DNA of 24,172 nt, taken from IMG/VR virus record IMGVR_UViG_3300018428_003605, positions 1 through 24,172 of that record. The stretch is one strand, 5' to 3'. This DNA comes from a virus. Shown here piece after piece: positions 7,681 to 14,572 of the stretch. The notes under the pieces were generated by a model that was not told where the DNA came from, made no database searches, and saw only the letters and a list, made by a program, of their open reading frames with translations. The stretch's first letter is position 1. Each line of letters begins with the position of its first letter. Made by a program: the position numbers and the translations under genes.

Positions 7681-8489
7681 AGATATTAATCACAGGTCAT
7701 AAAGGATTTATAGGTCAAAATTTAAGATTAGCATTACTAAATGATCATGAATTGTTTGGATACGAGTGGGACAGCGAATTATTACCAGATGTAAAAGGTT
7801 TTGACTGGGTAATTCATCTAGGTGCAATATCTGATACAACTGAACGAGATGTAGATAAGATAATTTTACAAAATTATGAGTTTTCAAAATGGCTTTATAA
7901 TGAATGTAATAGAAAAGATGTAAACTTTCAATACGCATCAAGTGCAAGTGTCTATGGCACTAGTGAAAACTTTGATGAAGATGCTCCTAAGAATCCACAA
8001 AGTCCATATGCTTGGTCAAAATACCTGTTTGATAGATGGCTTTGGAACTTACCTTATCATAAAATAATCGTGCAAGGGTTTAGATACTTCAATGTATATG
8101 GTCCATACGAAGAACACAAAGAAAATCAAGCAAGTCCTATTACAAAATTTACAAAACAAGCAAAAGAAACAGGAAAAATTCAACTATTTGAAGACAGTGA
8201 CCAGTATTTGAGAGATTTTGTTTTTGTAGGTGATATTTGCAAAGCTCATATTCAACTTTTATCGAGCCAAGAGTCGGGATTGTTTAATATTGGTTCGGGC
8301 AACACTACAAGTTTTCAAGAAATTGCTGAAATTATTGCAAAAAAAGAAAATGCAACAATTGAATACATACCAATGCCTAAAATATTAGAAGGTCAATACC
8401 AAAAATACACTTGTGCAGATATTACAAAACTAAAAAATTTAATAAAAATTGATTTTACTACTGTTGAGGACTATATCAATGGATTATGA
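7677..8489 (+). CDS. hldD: NAD-dependent epimerase, ADP-L-glycero-D-manno-heptose 6-epimerase-like
   Basis: An extended short-chain dehydrogenase/reductase of 270 residues. The N-terminus has the NAD(P)-binding TGHKGFIG, followed by HLGAISDTTERD and YASSASVYG, and the catalytic pair is in SPYAWSKY (Tyr111, Lys115). The segment FRYFNVYGPYEEHKENQAS strongly resembles HldD/RfaD, where RYFNVYGP, an HK pair and a downstream Ala-Ser follow in order. HldD inverts C6 of ADP-heptose, the last step before transfer to LPS. The protein is about 40 residues shorter than E. coli HldD (310). It overlaps its upstream neighbour by ATGA and its downstream one by 11 bases. Next to the kinase and adenylyltransferase, heptose specificity is likely, though another NDP-sugar cannot be excluded. 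Confidence 0.88.
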   Translation: MKILITGHKGFIGQNLRLALLNDHELFGYEWDSELLPDVKGFDWVIHLGAISDTTERDVDKIILQNYEFSKWLYNECNRKDVNFQYASSASVYGTSENFDEDAPKNPQSPYAWSKYLFDRWLWNLPYHKIIVQGFRYFNVYGPYEEHKENQASPITKFTKQAKETGKIQLFEDSDQYLRDFVFVGDICKAHIQLLSSQESGLFNIGSGNTTSFQEIAEIIAKKENATIEYIPMPKILEGQYQKYTCADITKLKNLIKIDFTTVEDYINGL

Positions 8490-9144
8490 TATACTTAACA
8501 TTGATTATATATGGAGAATTAATGATTTAGATGTATATTATACCAATGATACTAACGGAGGAGGTGATTATTTTTTACCAGAGTATGCTAGTATTGTAAA
8601 AGAATGGTATGGACAAGTAGATAACATGCTAGAATGGTGTAGTGGGCCTGGTTTTATAGGTTATGGAATGCTTGCTACAGGTTTGTGTAAAAATATTTCT
8701 TTTTCTGAAATATTTAGACCAGCTATTAGTATGTTAAACAAAACTGCTATAGAAAATAACCTTTCTGTAGATATTTTTACTAATGATAGTCTAGATAATA
8801 TAGATAAACAATTCGATTTGGTGGTTGGAAATCCTCCTCACTGGGGGAGTGTTGCAGATGCCAAACACTCCTTGCAAAAATTTGGTAATTATGCACCAAT
8901 GAACGACAGATTGTTACAAGTATTAGTTGATGATGGTTGGAAAACTCATTTAAGTTTTTTTCAAAATATGAAAAAACTGCTAAAAAAAGATGGAAAAATA
9001 CTTTTACAAGAAAATAATACAGGTTCAAATCCTGAATTATTTTCACAATTAATCAAAGATACAGGACTAAAAATTCTTAGCACAGCACAAAGCGTAGAAT
9101 ATAAACCATTAAACATTTATTATTTAGAAGTAGGTCATGCATGA
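8479..9144 (+). CDS. Class I SAM-dependent methyltransferase with NPPH motif
   Basis: I place the start at the ATG at 8479, because GAGGA lies ten bases upstream; a longer reading from 8449 would add ten mostly hydrophobic residues and overlap the epimerase more. The 221-residue protein has a SAM-binding loop LEWCSGPGFIGYGML (residues 51-65), an acidic motif II residue in FSEIFRP, and LVVGNPPHWG (Asn118-His121). NPP[YFWH] motifs occur in enzymes that methylate amide or amino nitrogens, such as PrmC on glutamine or DNA adenine methyltransferases. No DNA recognition domain is visible, so a protein or small-molecule substrate is more likely. It lies between the heptose and oxygenase genes. The target is unknown. 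Confidence 0.85.
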   Translation: MDYDILNIDYIWRINDLDVYYTNDTNGGGDYFLPEYASIVKEWYGQVDNMLEWCSGPGFIGYGMLATGLCKNISFSEIFRPAISMLNKTAIENNLSVDIFTNDSLDNIDKQFDLVVGNPPHWGSVADAKHSLQKFGNYAPMNDRLLQVLVDDGWKTHLSFFQNMKKLLKKDGKILLQENNTGSNPELFSQLIKDTGLKILSTAQSVEYKPLNIYYLEVGHA

Positions 9145-9704
9145 GTATAGATGTAATAGATAATTGTATACCGCAGTTCTATCAAGACATGTTTGAATCT
9201 TTAGCCCTTGGTCGTACAGGAGGCAATGAAATCGAAAATAGTTTGCCTTGGCGTATAAAATATGAACAAACTGCTAAAAATAATGGAGTGTGTCCTATTA
9301 GTTTCAAACATATTTTAAAAAGTGATGCTGAACTATCTAACCATTTAGCTGATTTTGCAAAGATACCTCAAATTATTACTGCAAATCTTAATTATACATT
9401 GGCTGACTTAATGTATGCAAGAGTATTTCTCACTTTACCTTATAAAACAGAACTAAAATACCATTCGCCTCACACAGATTTGAACTATCCTCACACTAGT
9501 TTAATATATTATGTAAACGATAGTGACGGTGACACTGTATTTTTTGAACCAGATATGAAAACAATTTTCCGGAAAGTTTCTCCTAAAAAAGGAAGGTGTG
9601 TATTATTCAATGGTTTAATACCTCACGGTGCTGGAATTCCGTCAAAAGGAGCCAGATGTATTGTAAATTACAATATACAGATAGGAATGAAAAATGAGTT
9701 TTGA
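9141..9704 (+). CDS. 2OG-Fe(II) oxygenase-like protein, canonical HxD
   Basis: This 187-residue protein has the double-stranded beta-helix signature: YHSPHTDLNYPHTSLIYYV supplies His111 and Asp113, GLIPHGAG supplies the distal His162, and ARCIVNYNI supplies Arg172, which would hold the 2-oxoglutarate carboxylate. The family uses O2 and 2-oxoglutarate to hydroxylate proteins, nucleic acids or small molecules. It resembles prolyl-hydroxylase-type phage oxygenases. The gene starts in an ATGA overlap with the methyltransferase and overlaps the next oxygenase by 11 bases. All four key residues are present, so activity is plausible; the substrate is not known. Confidence 0.85.
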   Translation: MSIDVIDNCIPQFYQDMFESLALGRTGGNEIENSLPWRIKYEQTAKNNGVCPISFKHILKSDAELSNHLADFAKIPQIITANLNYTLADLMYARVFLTLPYKTELKYHSPHTDLNYPHTSLIYYVNDSDGDTVFFEPDMKTIFRKVSPKKGRCVLFNGLIPHGAGIPSKGARCIVNYNIQIGMKNEF

Positions 9705-10329
9705 AGATAATGTTATGGAAGTGCCATTCTTTTCTCAAGAAGAATGCCAAGAAATAAAGGAATGGGCATTTGATTTTGAGAAAAAATTAATACAATCAGG
9801 ATTCGAAGATTACAAACCAGCACCAGAATTTTTTGATAATGTAACTACTTCTAACTATCATCATTATAATTTCTTTCATTTTTTCCCACATCATGCAGAA
9901 AGACTTGTAGACTGTCTTTATCATGTAAACAAAGATTTAGAATGGCCTATTATATGTCAGGCTTGGGTGAACATTTATAGAAAAGGACAGGGTATAAATT
10001 GGCATAACCATCAAGGAAGAATGGGCAAAAGTTTTAGTTGCAATGTTTTCATTGACGGTGACACAAAACCAGGTGTTACTTATAAACCATTTAACAGTAA
10101 GGGCATAACAAGAGAAAACAAAATAGGATTTATGCATATATTTCCTTGTGAACTTTTTCATTATGTGCAGCCAAGCGAATCAGATACTCCAAGAATTACT
10201 CTAGGAATGACTGTTCACAGCAATTCGGATATAAATATTAACATTATTAATCAATTAGCTTTTAATAGTAAGCAATATCAAGATTCGATAATACTAACTA
10301 AGGAACATTATGAGCAATCCTCATCCTAA
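9694..10329 (+). CDS. 2OG-Fe(II) oxygenase-like protein, HxH variant
   Basis: The 211-residue protein shows QAWVNIYRKGQGINWHNHQG, then SFSCNVFIDG, a distal His in ELFHYVQPSE (His156) and Arg167 in TPRITLGM. This layout fits the phage 2OG-FeII_Oxy_5/TIGR02466-type group. The first iron ligand pair is His104-x-His106 instead of His-x-Asp, so the metal site would be three histidines if His106 is a ligand. The N-terminal 80 residues are helical and rich in aromatic and histidine residues (NYHHYNFFHFFPHH). GGAA precedes the ATG. It overlaps both neighbours in the plus-strand unit. Family assignment is good; catalysis is uncertain. Confidence 0.78.
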   Translation: MSFEDNVMEVPFFSQEECQEIKEWAFDFEKKLIQSGFEDYKPAPEFFDNVTTSNYHHYNFFHFFPHHAERLVDCLYHVNKDLEWPIICQAWVNIYRKGQGINWHNHQGRMGKSFSCNVFIDGDTKPGVTYKPFNSKGITRENKIGFMHIFPCELFHYVQPSESDTPRITLGMTVHSNSDININIINQLAFNSKQYQDSIILTKEHYEQSSS

Positions 10330-10651
10330 AGTTCGTTGTAGCCATATATTATTAAGCCACGAAGATGCAATAGAATCTTCACACAGTAGGCAGCTATATT
10401 TTGCTGTATGGGATGCCAAGCAAATTATAGGTGAATTAATTCGTGGCGGTATAACTTGGGGTACGGCTGTAAAGGAACACAGTGCTTGTCCGCACAGTTG
10501 GTATCGTGATGGTGATTTAGGATGGTTTGATATAAATGATGGAGTTGTACCGGAGCTCTATTATAGTGTGCTTGCAGCACCCAAAGACCAATTACTAGAA
10601 GAGCCGATACAAACTCCATATGGAATACATATTATTGTAAGAACTGGTTAG
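10310..10651 (+). CDS. Parvulin-type peptidyl-prolyl cis-trans isomerase
   Basis: This compact 113-residue protein matches a stand-alone parvulin domain. Visible are KVRCSHILLS (His12), KEHSACPHSW (Cys60), DGDLGWF, the VVPE segment and QTPYGIHIIV (His107). These correspond to the conserved His, Cys and His of E. coli PpiC and Pin1. The reaction is cis-trans isomerisation of peptide bonds before proline. There is no signal peptide, so it acts in the cytoplasm. It closes the plus-strand unit, after two oxygenases, and AAGGAA lies before its ATG. A folding or maturation role for proline-containing virion proteins is a reasonable inference. It overlaps the oppositely oriented next gene by 4 bases. 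Confidence 0.9.
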   Translation: MSNPHPKVRCSHILLSHEDAIESSHSRQLYFAVWDAKQIIGELIRGGITWGTAVKEHSACPHSWYRDGDLGWFDINDGVVPELYYSVLAAPKDQLLEEPIQTPYGIHIIVRTG

Positions 10652-10977
10652 TCTAGCTCGCCGTTAATTGTAAAGTTTGTTAAAACACCTGATGCTGGAG
10701 TGTTTCTGTTAGAAACATTTACAACACCATCTGGTGTATCAGGATTCATAGACAAATTATATTTATTTTGAATAATTTCGTCGTCTTGCCCAATTTCATA
10801 TCCTATTTCTACAACTTCACAACCTTTGTCTGGATGATATGAATTTACCCAGGCTTGTGCTAGTTCTTGTGTTGGAAATTTTCTAATTTCCTCGTATCCA
10901 TCACCGTCAGGATCCCATGAGTGCCAGACTTTTACATTAGCATGTGTCGGATGTGGTTTTTTAACTGCGTATGGCAT
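10648..10977 (-). CDS. Protein of unknown function
   Basis: A 109-residue protein that I do not recognise. The first half contains a compact region with VKVWHSWDPDGDGYEEIRKF and TQELAQAWVNSYHPD, which looks like a small alpha/beta fold; DPDGDGYEE resembles a Ca2+-binding loop but has no partner helix-loop-helix. The second half is polar with many Asn, Thr and Pro, probably extended. AGGAG seven bases before the ATG is a strong ribosome binding site. It is the last gene of the long minus-strand unit, and its end overlaps the parvulin gene tail to tail. Confidence 0.65.
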   Translation of the reverse strand: MPYAVKKPHPTHANVKVWHSWDPDGDGYEEIRKFPTQELAQAWVNSYHPDKGCEVVEIGYEIGQDDEIIQNKYNLSMNPDTPDGVVNVSNRNTPASGVLTNFTINGELD

Positions 10978-10986
10978 TAATATCTC

Positions 10987-11544
10987 CTATAATTCTTCTG
11001 CAAAATCTTGCAAAGAGTTAAAAACATAAGTTCTATTTTTTATGTTTTTATATATGTATTTATCCAAATCCTTCTCAGTTTCAAGACCGTGGCCTGTTCT
11101 AACTAGTACAGGTCTAGCTCCTACTTTTTTTGCGGCTTTTAAATCTGTTAATTTATCACCAACATAAAAGCTATTTTTCCATCTCAAACCTGGGATATCT
11201 TTTTGACACATTTTAAACATACCTGTATTTGGTTTTGCATATATGTCTTTTTTACTACTAGTTTCGCTATAGTATATCCCATCAATGCTTTCACAACCAG
11301 CTTGACCTAACAACCAAAGCATATGTTCGTGAATTGCGTTAACATCTTCAGCAGTCATTAATCCTTTGGCAATGCCACCTTGATTTGTTATAATAACAAT
11401 GCCATAACCTTTGTGTCTTAGATTAGCAATAGCTTCTAAACTACCAGGTATAGGTTCAAAGTCTCTCGGATGTGTACAGTAATCTCCAAGATCAGTATTA
11501 ATTACGCCGTCCCTATCTAGCCCTATAAAGACTTTACTCGTCAT
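10987..11544 (-). CDS. gmhB: HAD-family phosphatase, D-glycero-D-manno-heptose 1,7-bisphosphate 7-phosphatase-like
   Basis: The 185-residue protein carries the GmhB-type HAD motif FIGLDRDGVIN (nucleophile Asp10, general acid Asp12), motif II in IVIITNQGGIAKG, a lysine in IYAKPNTGMF and motif IV in FYVGDKLTDLKAAK. GmhB removes the 7-phosphate between the HldE kinase and adenylyltransferase steps, exactly the reaction missing from the plus-strand unit. E. coli GmhB has a cysteine-rich zinc loop before the KPxxGM motif; here that loop is shortened to ETSSKKDIY and has no cysteine. Such loop-less forms belong to the same HAD subfamily, and histidinol-phosphate phosphatase is the main alternative, but the neighbours favour heptose. 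It overlaps the upstream oxygenase by 11 bases. Confidence 0.85.
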   Translation of the reverse strand: MTSKVFIGLDRDGVINTDLGDYCTHPRDFEPIPGSLEAIANLRHKGYGIVIITNQGGIAKGLMTAEDVNAIHEHMLWLLGQAGCESIDGIYYSETSSKKDIYAKPNTGMFKMCQKDIPGLRWKNSFYVGDKLTDLKAAKKVGARPVLVRTGHGLETEKDLDKYIYKNIKNRTYVFNSLQDFAEEL

Positions 11545-12127
11545 ATGTATACCATCCTGTGATGATGTACTTTAGTCCTTTGTAAATAGGGTTGCCTCTA
11601 TGCGGATGCGTAAAGGCTGTAGGAAAAATTACTAATTTGCCTTCTTCAGGAGCAATGCGTTTACCTTGATATAAGAATTCTGTCTCACCTCCTTCTTCCA
11701 CATTATTAAGATATACCATATAATTTACAACTCTACAGGCACTACTTTTACAGGCCGCTTCTGCATGCCAAGCATGATATCCTTGGTGTGGACTTGTGCG
11801 TTGCACATTCATTCCTTTTGCACTATGTTGTTTGCTATGCTGAAGTATGCTATATTTTTGCATGTATTCATTAGTATATATTTCTTTGAGCCTTTCATAA
11901 AAATAATCACAAATCTTGTAATCATAGTGATATACGCCTTGTGTATGAGCCCAATCAAATACTATACGGTCATCAGTAACAAATCCATGCCCTTGTCTAT
12001 TAGCATTAATAACTCGATTGTCGTCTAGTGTTTCAAAATGCCTGATTACTTCTTGGCAAAAATCTTTATCAAAAGCATTAGGATATTCTTCTATTCCTGA
12101 ATAATCTTCGTATGTTTTCTCTACCAT
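11534..12127 (-). CDS. 2OG-Fe(II) oxygenase-like protein, HxE
   Basis: In this 197-residue protein YHAWHAEAA provides His121 and Glu123, and FPTAFTHPHRGNP provides the distal His174. The cosubstrate position reads KGLKYIITGWY, with Lys186 where most relatives have Arg. The strand MVYLNNVEEGGETEF is characteristic of prolyl-4-hydroxylase-like members (YLN..EEGGET). The acidic ligand is Glu instead of Asp, a known but rarer variation. A preceding region rich in His and Lys (LQHSKQHSAKG) is unusual. It starts near the end of the SGNH gene with a 7-base overlap. This is the clearest P4H-like member of the cluster; the target residue is unknown. Confidence 0.85.
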   Translation of the reverse strand: MVEKTYEDYSGIEEYPNAFDKDFCQEVIRHFETLDDNRVINANRQGHGFVTDDRIVFDWAHTQGVYHYDYKICDYFYERLKEIYTNEYMQKYSILQHSKQHSAKGMNVQRTSPHQGYHAWHAEAACKSSACRVVNYMVYLNNVEEGGETEFLYQGKRIAPEEGKLVIFPTAFTHPHRGNPIYKGLKYIITGWYTYDE

Positions 12128-12924
12128 GCTTTCTCCTTTACATATGGTATATATCTCTTTGCAATAGCATCATGCACATCTGTTGAATAATGTTCTCCAT
12201 CTACTGTATCTATTTTTATATATTTTTTTAAATAATTTTCAGCATCTTTAGGTGCGATCTTAGCATCTAGTTTTGTATAATAATCTTTAGTTTCTTTTGG
12301 TATATAACATCTATCATTAATATTCCATATATACATATTTGCATTATTTTTTGAACATAAATTGTCGCACATAGTCATATATGTGAAATAGTCTTCCTGT
12401 TCAAGATTAGTGTTACTATAATGCCACATTTGCATATACAAATGAGAAGATCTTCTAATATCGGGTTCTGTTTTCCAAACTTGTGTGTCTCGTATATAAG
12501 GAAAATGATCGTAATCGCTTACATCTGGTTTTAAATATGTTTCTAAATATTTGTTGTTAGGTGAAAGTGCAATACTATATCTGTCTATTGTATCTGTAGA
12601 AAAGTTTTCATCTATAAAAAAGTCTAACGGAAATATTTTCTTTGCATCTAAGTCAGGATTTATTGCAATAGGAAATCTACCCCAGTATGTGCTTTGAACA
12701 AAAACTTCTGTTATATCTTTGTATTTTTTAAAGGCATATGATAAAAATCTAGGAAATGCTCTATTTCCTGCTCCTGCACTTGCCATAATTACAACTTGCT
12801 GACCAGTATTTTTACTGTATATTTCTGCATAATTATTATCACGCCATACGTTAGGCTCGTTGGGCGGCGCATCTTCTCTATAACCCATTGTATGACTACA
12901 ACCTACAAATAATGTTCTACCCAT
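12121..12924 (-). CDS. SGNH/GDSL hydrolase-like protein
   Basis: I choose the ATG at 12924, because GAGG lies six bases upstream and it gives the typical start MGRTLFVGCSHTMG; an in-frame ATG at 12942 would only lengthen the overlap with the previous gene. The 267-residue protein has the N-terminal FVGCSHT in place of GDS, with Ser10 as candidate nucleophile, SAGAGNRAF as candidate Gly/Asn block, and a C-terminal DGEHYSTDVHDAIAKRY with histidines placed as in block V. Such enzymes are esterases, often removing or adding acyl groups on glycans. GCS instead of GDS makes activity uncertain. A second SGNH-like protein lies at 15716-16411. Confidence 0.65.
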   Translation of the reverse strand: MGRTLFVGCSHTMGYREDAPPNEPNVWRDNNYAEIYSKNTGQQVVIMASAGAGNRAFPRFLSYAFKKYKDITEVFVQSTYWGRFPIAINPDLDAKKIFPLDFFIDENFSTDTIDRYSIALSPNNKYLETYLKPDVSDYDHFPYIRDTQVWKTEPDIRRSSHLYMQMWHYSNTNLEQEDYFTYMTMCDNLCSKNNANMYIWNINDRCYIPKETKDYYTKLDAKIAPKDAENYLKKYIKIDTVDGEHYSTDVHDAIAKRYIPYVKEKAW

Positions 12925-13468
12925 ATGTTGCCTCAAAGTCAAAAACCATTACTCTGCGCTCATCAATAGTAGGATACGCTCCGTGCCAAATACGTGCATC
13001 CATAATTAACAACAATCCTTTTTTAGGTTGCCACCAATTCACATGTGTTTCGCCTTTTTCATCTTGTAATACTGCGTAGAAGGCCCCTTCATCGTTAGGC
13101 TGATCTTCAATATCGTCAAAGTATAGAACTGCTGTACAACCTGTACGACCTTTAGTATGATTGTGCATACCTTTCCAGCCGCCTGGAAAATAACGGATAC
13201 TCCAAGTTTGTATATGATCGTGTATTGTACACGGCACGTCACCTTCTGCTAGTATTGTGTTAGTTTTATCAATTATAAAATCAGCAACACCCTTTGTTTC
13301 TTCTAAGGTGTGTGGTATTTGATAACCGTTAACAGTTGTACTTCTACCAGGCTCTACAAGGTTAGGATGGTCGCTATCAAATAAATGTTCATAGTCTTTC
13401 CACATAGGAACATGTGTTTCTACTATCCACTGATTATTTGCAATGTAAAGTGTATCATTCATTTGCAT
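12917..13468 (-). CDS. 2OG-Fe(II) oxygenase-like protein, HxH variant
   Basis: The 183-residue protein has SIRYFPGGWKGMHNHTKGR with His102-x-His104, then CTAVLYFDDI, the distal His162 in ARIWHGAYP and Arg171/Arg172 in DERRVMVFDFEA. The fold order fits the oxygenase-like group, and the iron motif again has His in place of Asp. MQM at the start offers two ATG codons (13468 and 13462); neither has a strong Shine-Dalgarno sequence, so translation may depend on coupling to the overlapping upstream gene. A conserved Asp/Glu-rich stretch (DDIEDQPNDEGAF) separates the two halves. Substrate unknown. Confidence 0.78.
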   Translation of the reverse strand: MQMNDTLYIANNQWIVETHVPMWKDYEHLFDSDHPNLVEPGRSTTVNGYQIPHTLEETKGVADFIIDKTNTILAEGDVPCTIHDHIQTWSIRYFPGGWKGMHNHTKGRTGCTAVLYFDDIEDQPNDEGAFYAVLQDEKGETHVNWWQPKKGLLLIMDARIWHGAYPTIDERRVMVFDFEATYG

Positions 13469-14069
13469 TTGCAGGTCTTATAACAAAGTTTGCGGCAATA
13501 GTTGCACGTCTGCTGTCTGTTTTGTTAGGTAATACATAGTGTGATACCCAACTAGGAAACAATACAAGTGTGCCTTTTTGTAAAGGTGGTGTAATATGTT
13601 GGTAGTTGTAGGCATTAAAGATCCTATCCATGCCACTACTACGTATTGTTGGAAAATTAGGACATTCTAGTACCAACTGCCCGCCTACGTCTTTCTCTTG
13701 ATCTGGAAAATCTAACACATAAACTGCACTTAAACTGCGTCCTGGAAAAGCATGATCATGAGGTTCTTGATAGTCACCCTTTTTATATTTGTTAAACCAC
13801 ATCTCGTCACAGAATACACTATATGGCACTTGCGGGTCAAGTTTTTCAAGGTATTTGTTTATATGAGGCTGTACAGCATCAAACCATATTTTCCAAGGCA
13901 GTTTATCATTGTTTTCATTTCTTATACTGCTCTTTGTATTAGCCATAGTCCACAAGCTATCTGAAATATAAGATTCATCTTCAATATATGGATCCCATTC
14001 TTTTAAAATATCATCAGCTTCAGTTAGAACATTTGTATAAAAATGTGTTTCCCAAAACTTTACGTGCAT
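13455..14069 (-). CDS. 2OG-Fe(II) oxygenase-like protein, HxH variant (2OG-FeII_Oxy_5-like)
   Basis: The start at 14069 forms TAATG with the stop of the upstream gene, so I prefer it over an ATG nine bases earlier (14078). The 204-residue protein contains DEMWFNKYKKGDYQEPHDHA (His104 and His106), SLSAVYVLDFP, LVLFPSWVSHYVLPN (His177) and RRATIAANFVI. The sequence FPSW.SH.V.PN is the hallmark of the TIGR02466/2OG-FeII_Oxy_5 group. It lies in a chain of four oxygenase genes joined by overlaps. With HDH the second position is Asp but the third is His, so which residue binds iron needs a structure. Family assignment is strong. Confidence 0.83.
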   Translation of the reverse strand: MHVKFWETHFYTNVLTEADDILKEWDPYIEDESYISDSLWTMANTKSSIRNENNDKLPWKIWFDAVQPHINKYLEKLDPQVPYSVFCDEMWFNKYKKGDYQEPHDHAFPGRSLSAVYVLDFPDQEKDVGGQLVLECPNFPTIRSSGMDRIFNAYNYQHITPPLQKGTLVLFPSWVSHYVLPNKTDSRRATIAANFVIRPANANE

Positions 14070-14572
14070 TACACCCATCCATTCTGTTCAGCATTAAAGA
14101 AAAATACTTGTGTTAGTCTGCCCGTTTTAGGAGAATCACCAAATCCTGCAAGTAGGCTTGCATGATCCATATTTCCATCATACAGCACAAGTCTATTATA
14201 AACATTACCAATAACATTTACAAGATCGTAACCTCCATCTTTTTCTAAATATAAACCTGTTCCTGATTCTGTAGGTGCATCTGGATTAAGGTATAAAACA
14301 CCTGCCCAATCACATCCGTCTTTGTGTATCCAAGTTTCAGCACCTTCGTAACATAGTTGAAAGCAAAAACTGTCCATAACAAATTCAGTTATACTTACAT
14401 TTAATATTTCTTGGAACCTATGATGGATAAACATCTGATAATCATCATCACATGCAAGACTACGCATACCAGGAAATTCTCCTGTAGTAGGATAATCTAA
14501 CTGGATTGCTTGTTCTCTAACAAGATCAGGTGCAGGTAAAAAGTTGTCTATAACTATTGATGTTTTCTTCAT
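14069..14572 (-). CDS. 2OG-Fe(II) oxygenase-like protein, HxD (DUF6445-like)
   Basis: This 167-residue protein begins with VIDNFLPAPDLVREQAIQLD, a typical start of small phage oxygenases. ETWIHKDGCDWAGVLYLNPD gives His83 and Asp85; RLVLYDGNMDHAS gives the distal His137; and GRLTQVFFFN gives Arg152. The core YLNPDAPTESGTGLY and the MDHAS...GFGD segment match the DUF6445-type family as I remember it. All canonical residues are present. The gene's ATG overlaps the stop of the upstream gene in TAATG, and its own stop does the same with the next one. Confidence 0.83.
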   Translation of the reverse strand: MKKTSIVIDNFLPAPDLVREQAIQLDYPTTGEFPGMRSLACDDDYQMFIHHRFQEILNVSITEFVMDSFCFQLCYEGAETWIHKDGCDWAGVLYLNPDAPTESGTGLYLEKDGGYDLVNVIGNVYNRLVLYDGNMDHASLLAGFGDSPKTGRLTQVFFFNAEQNGWV

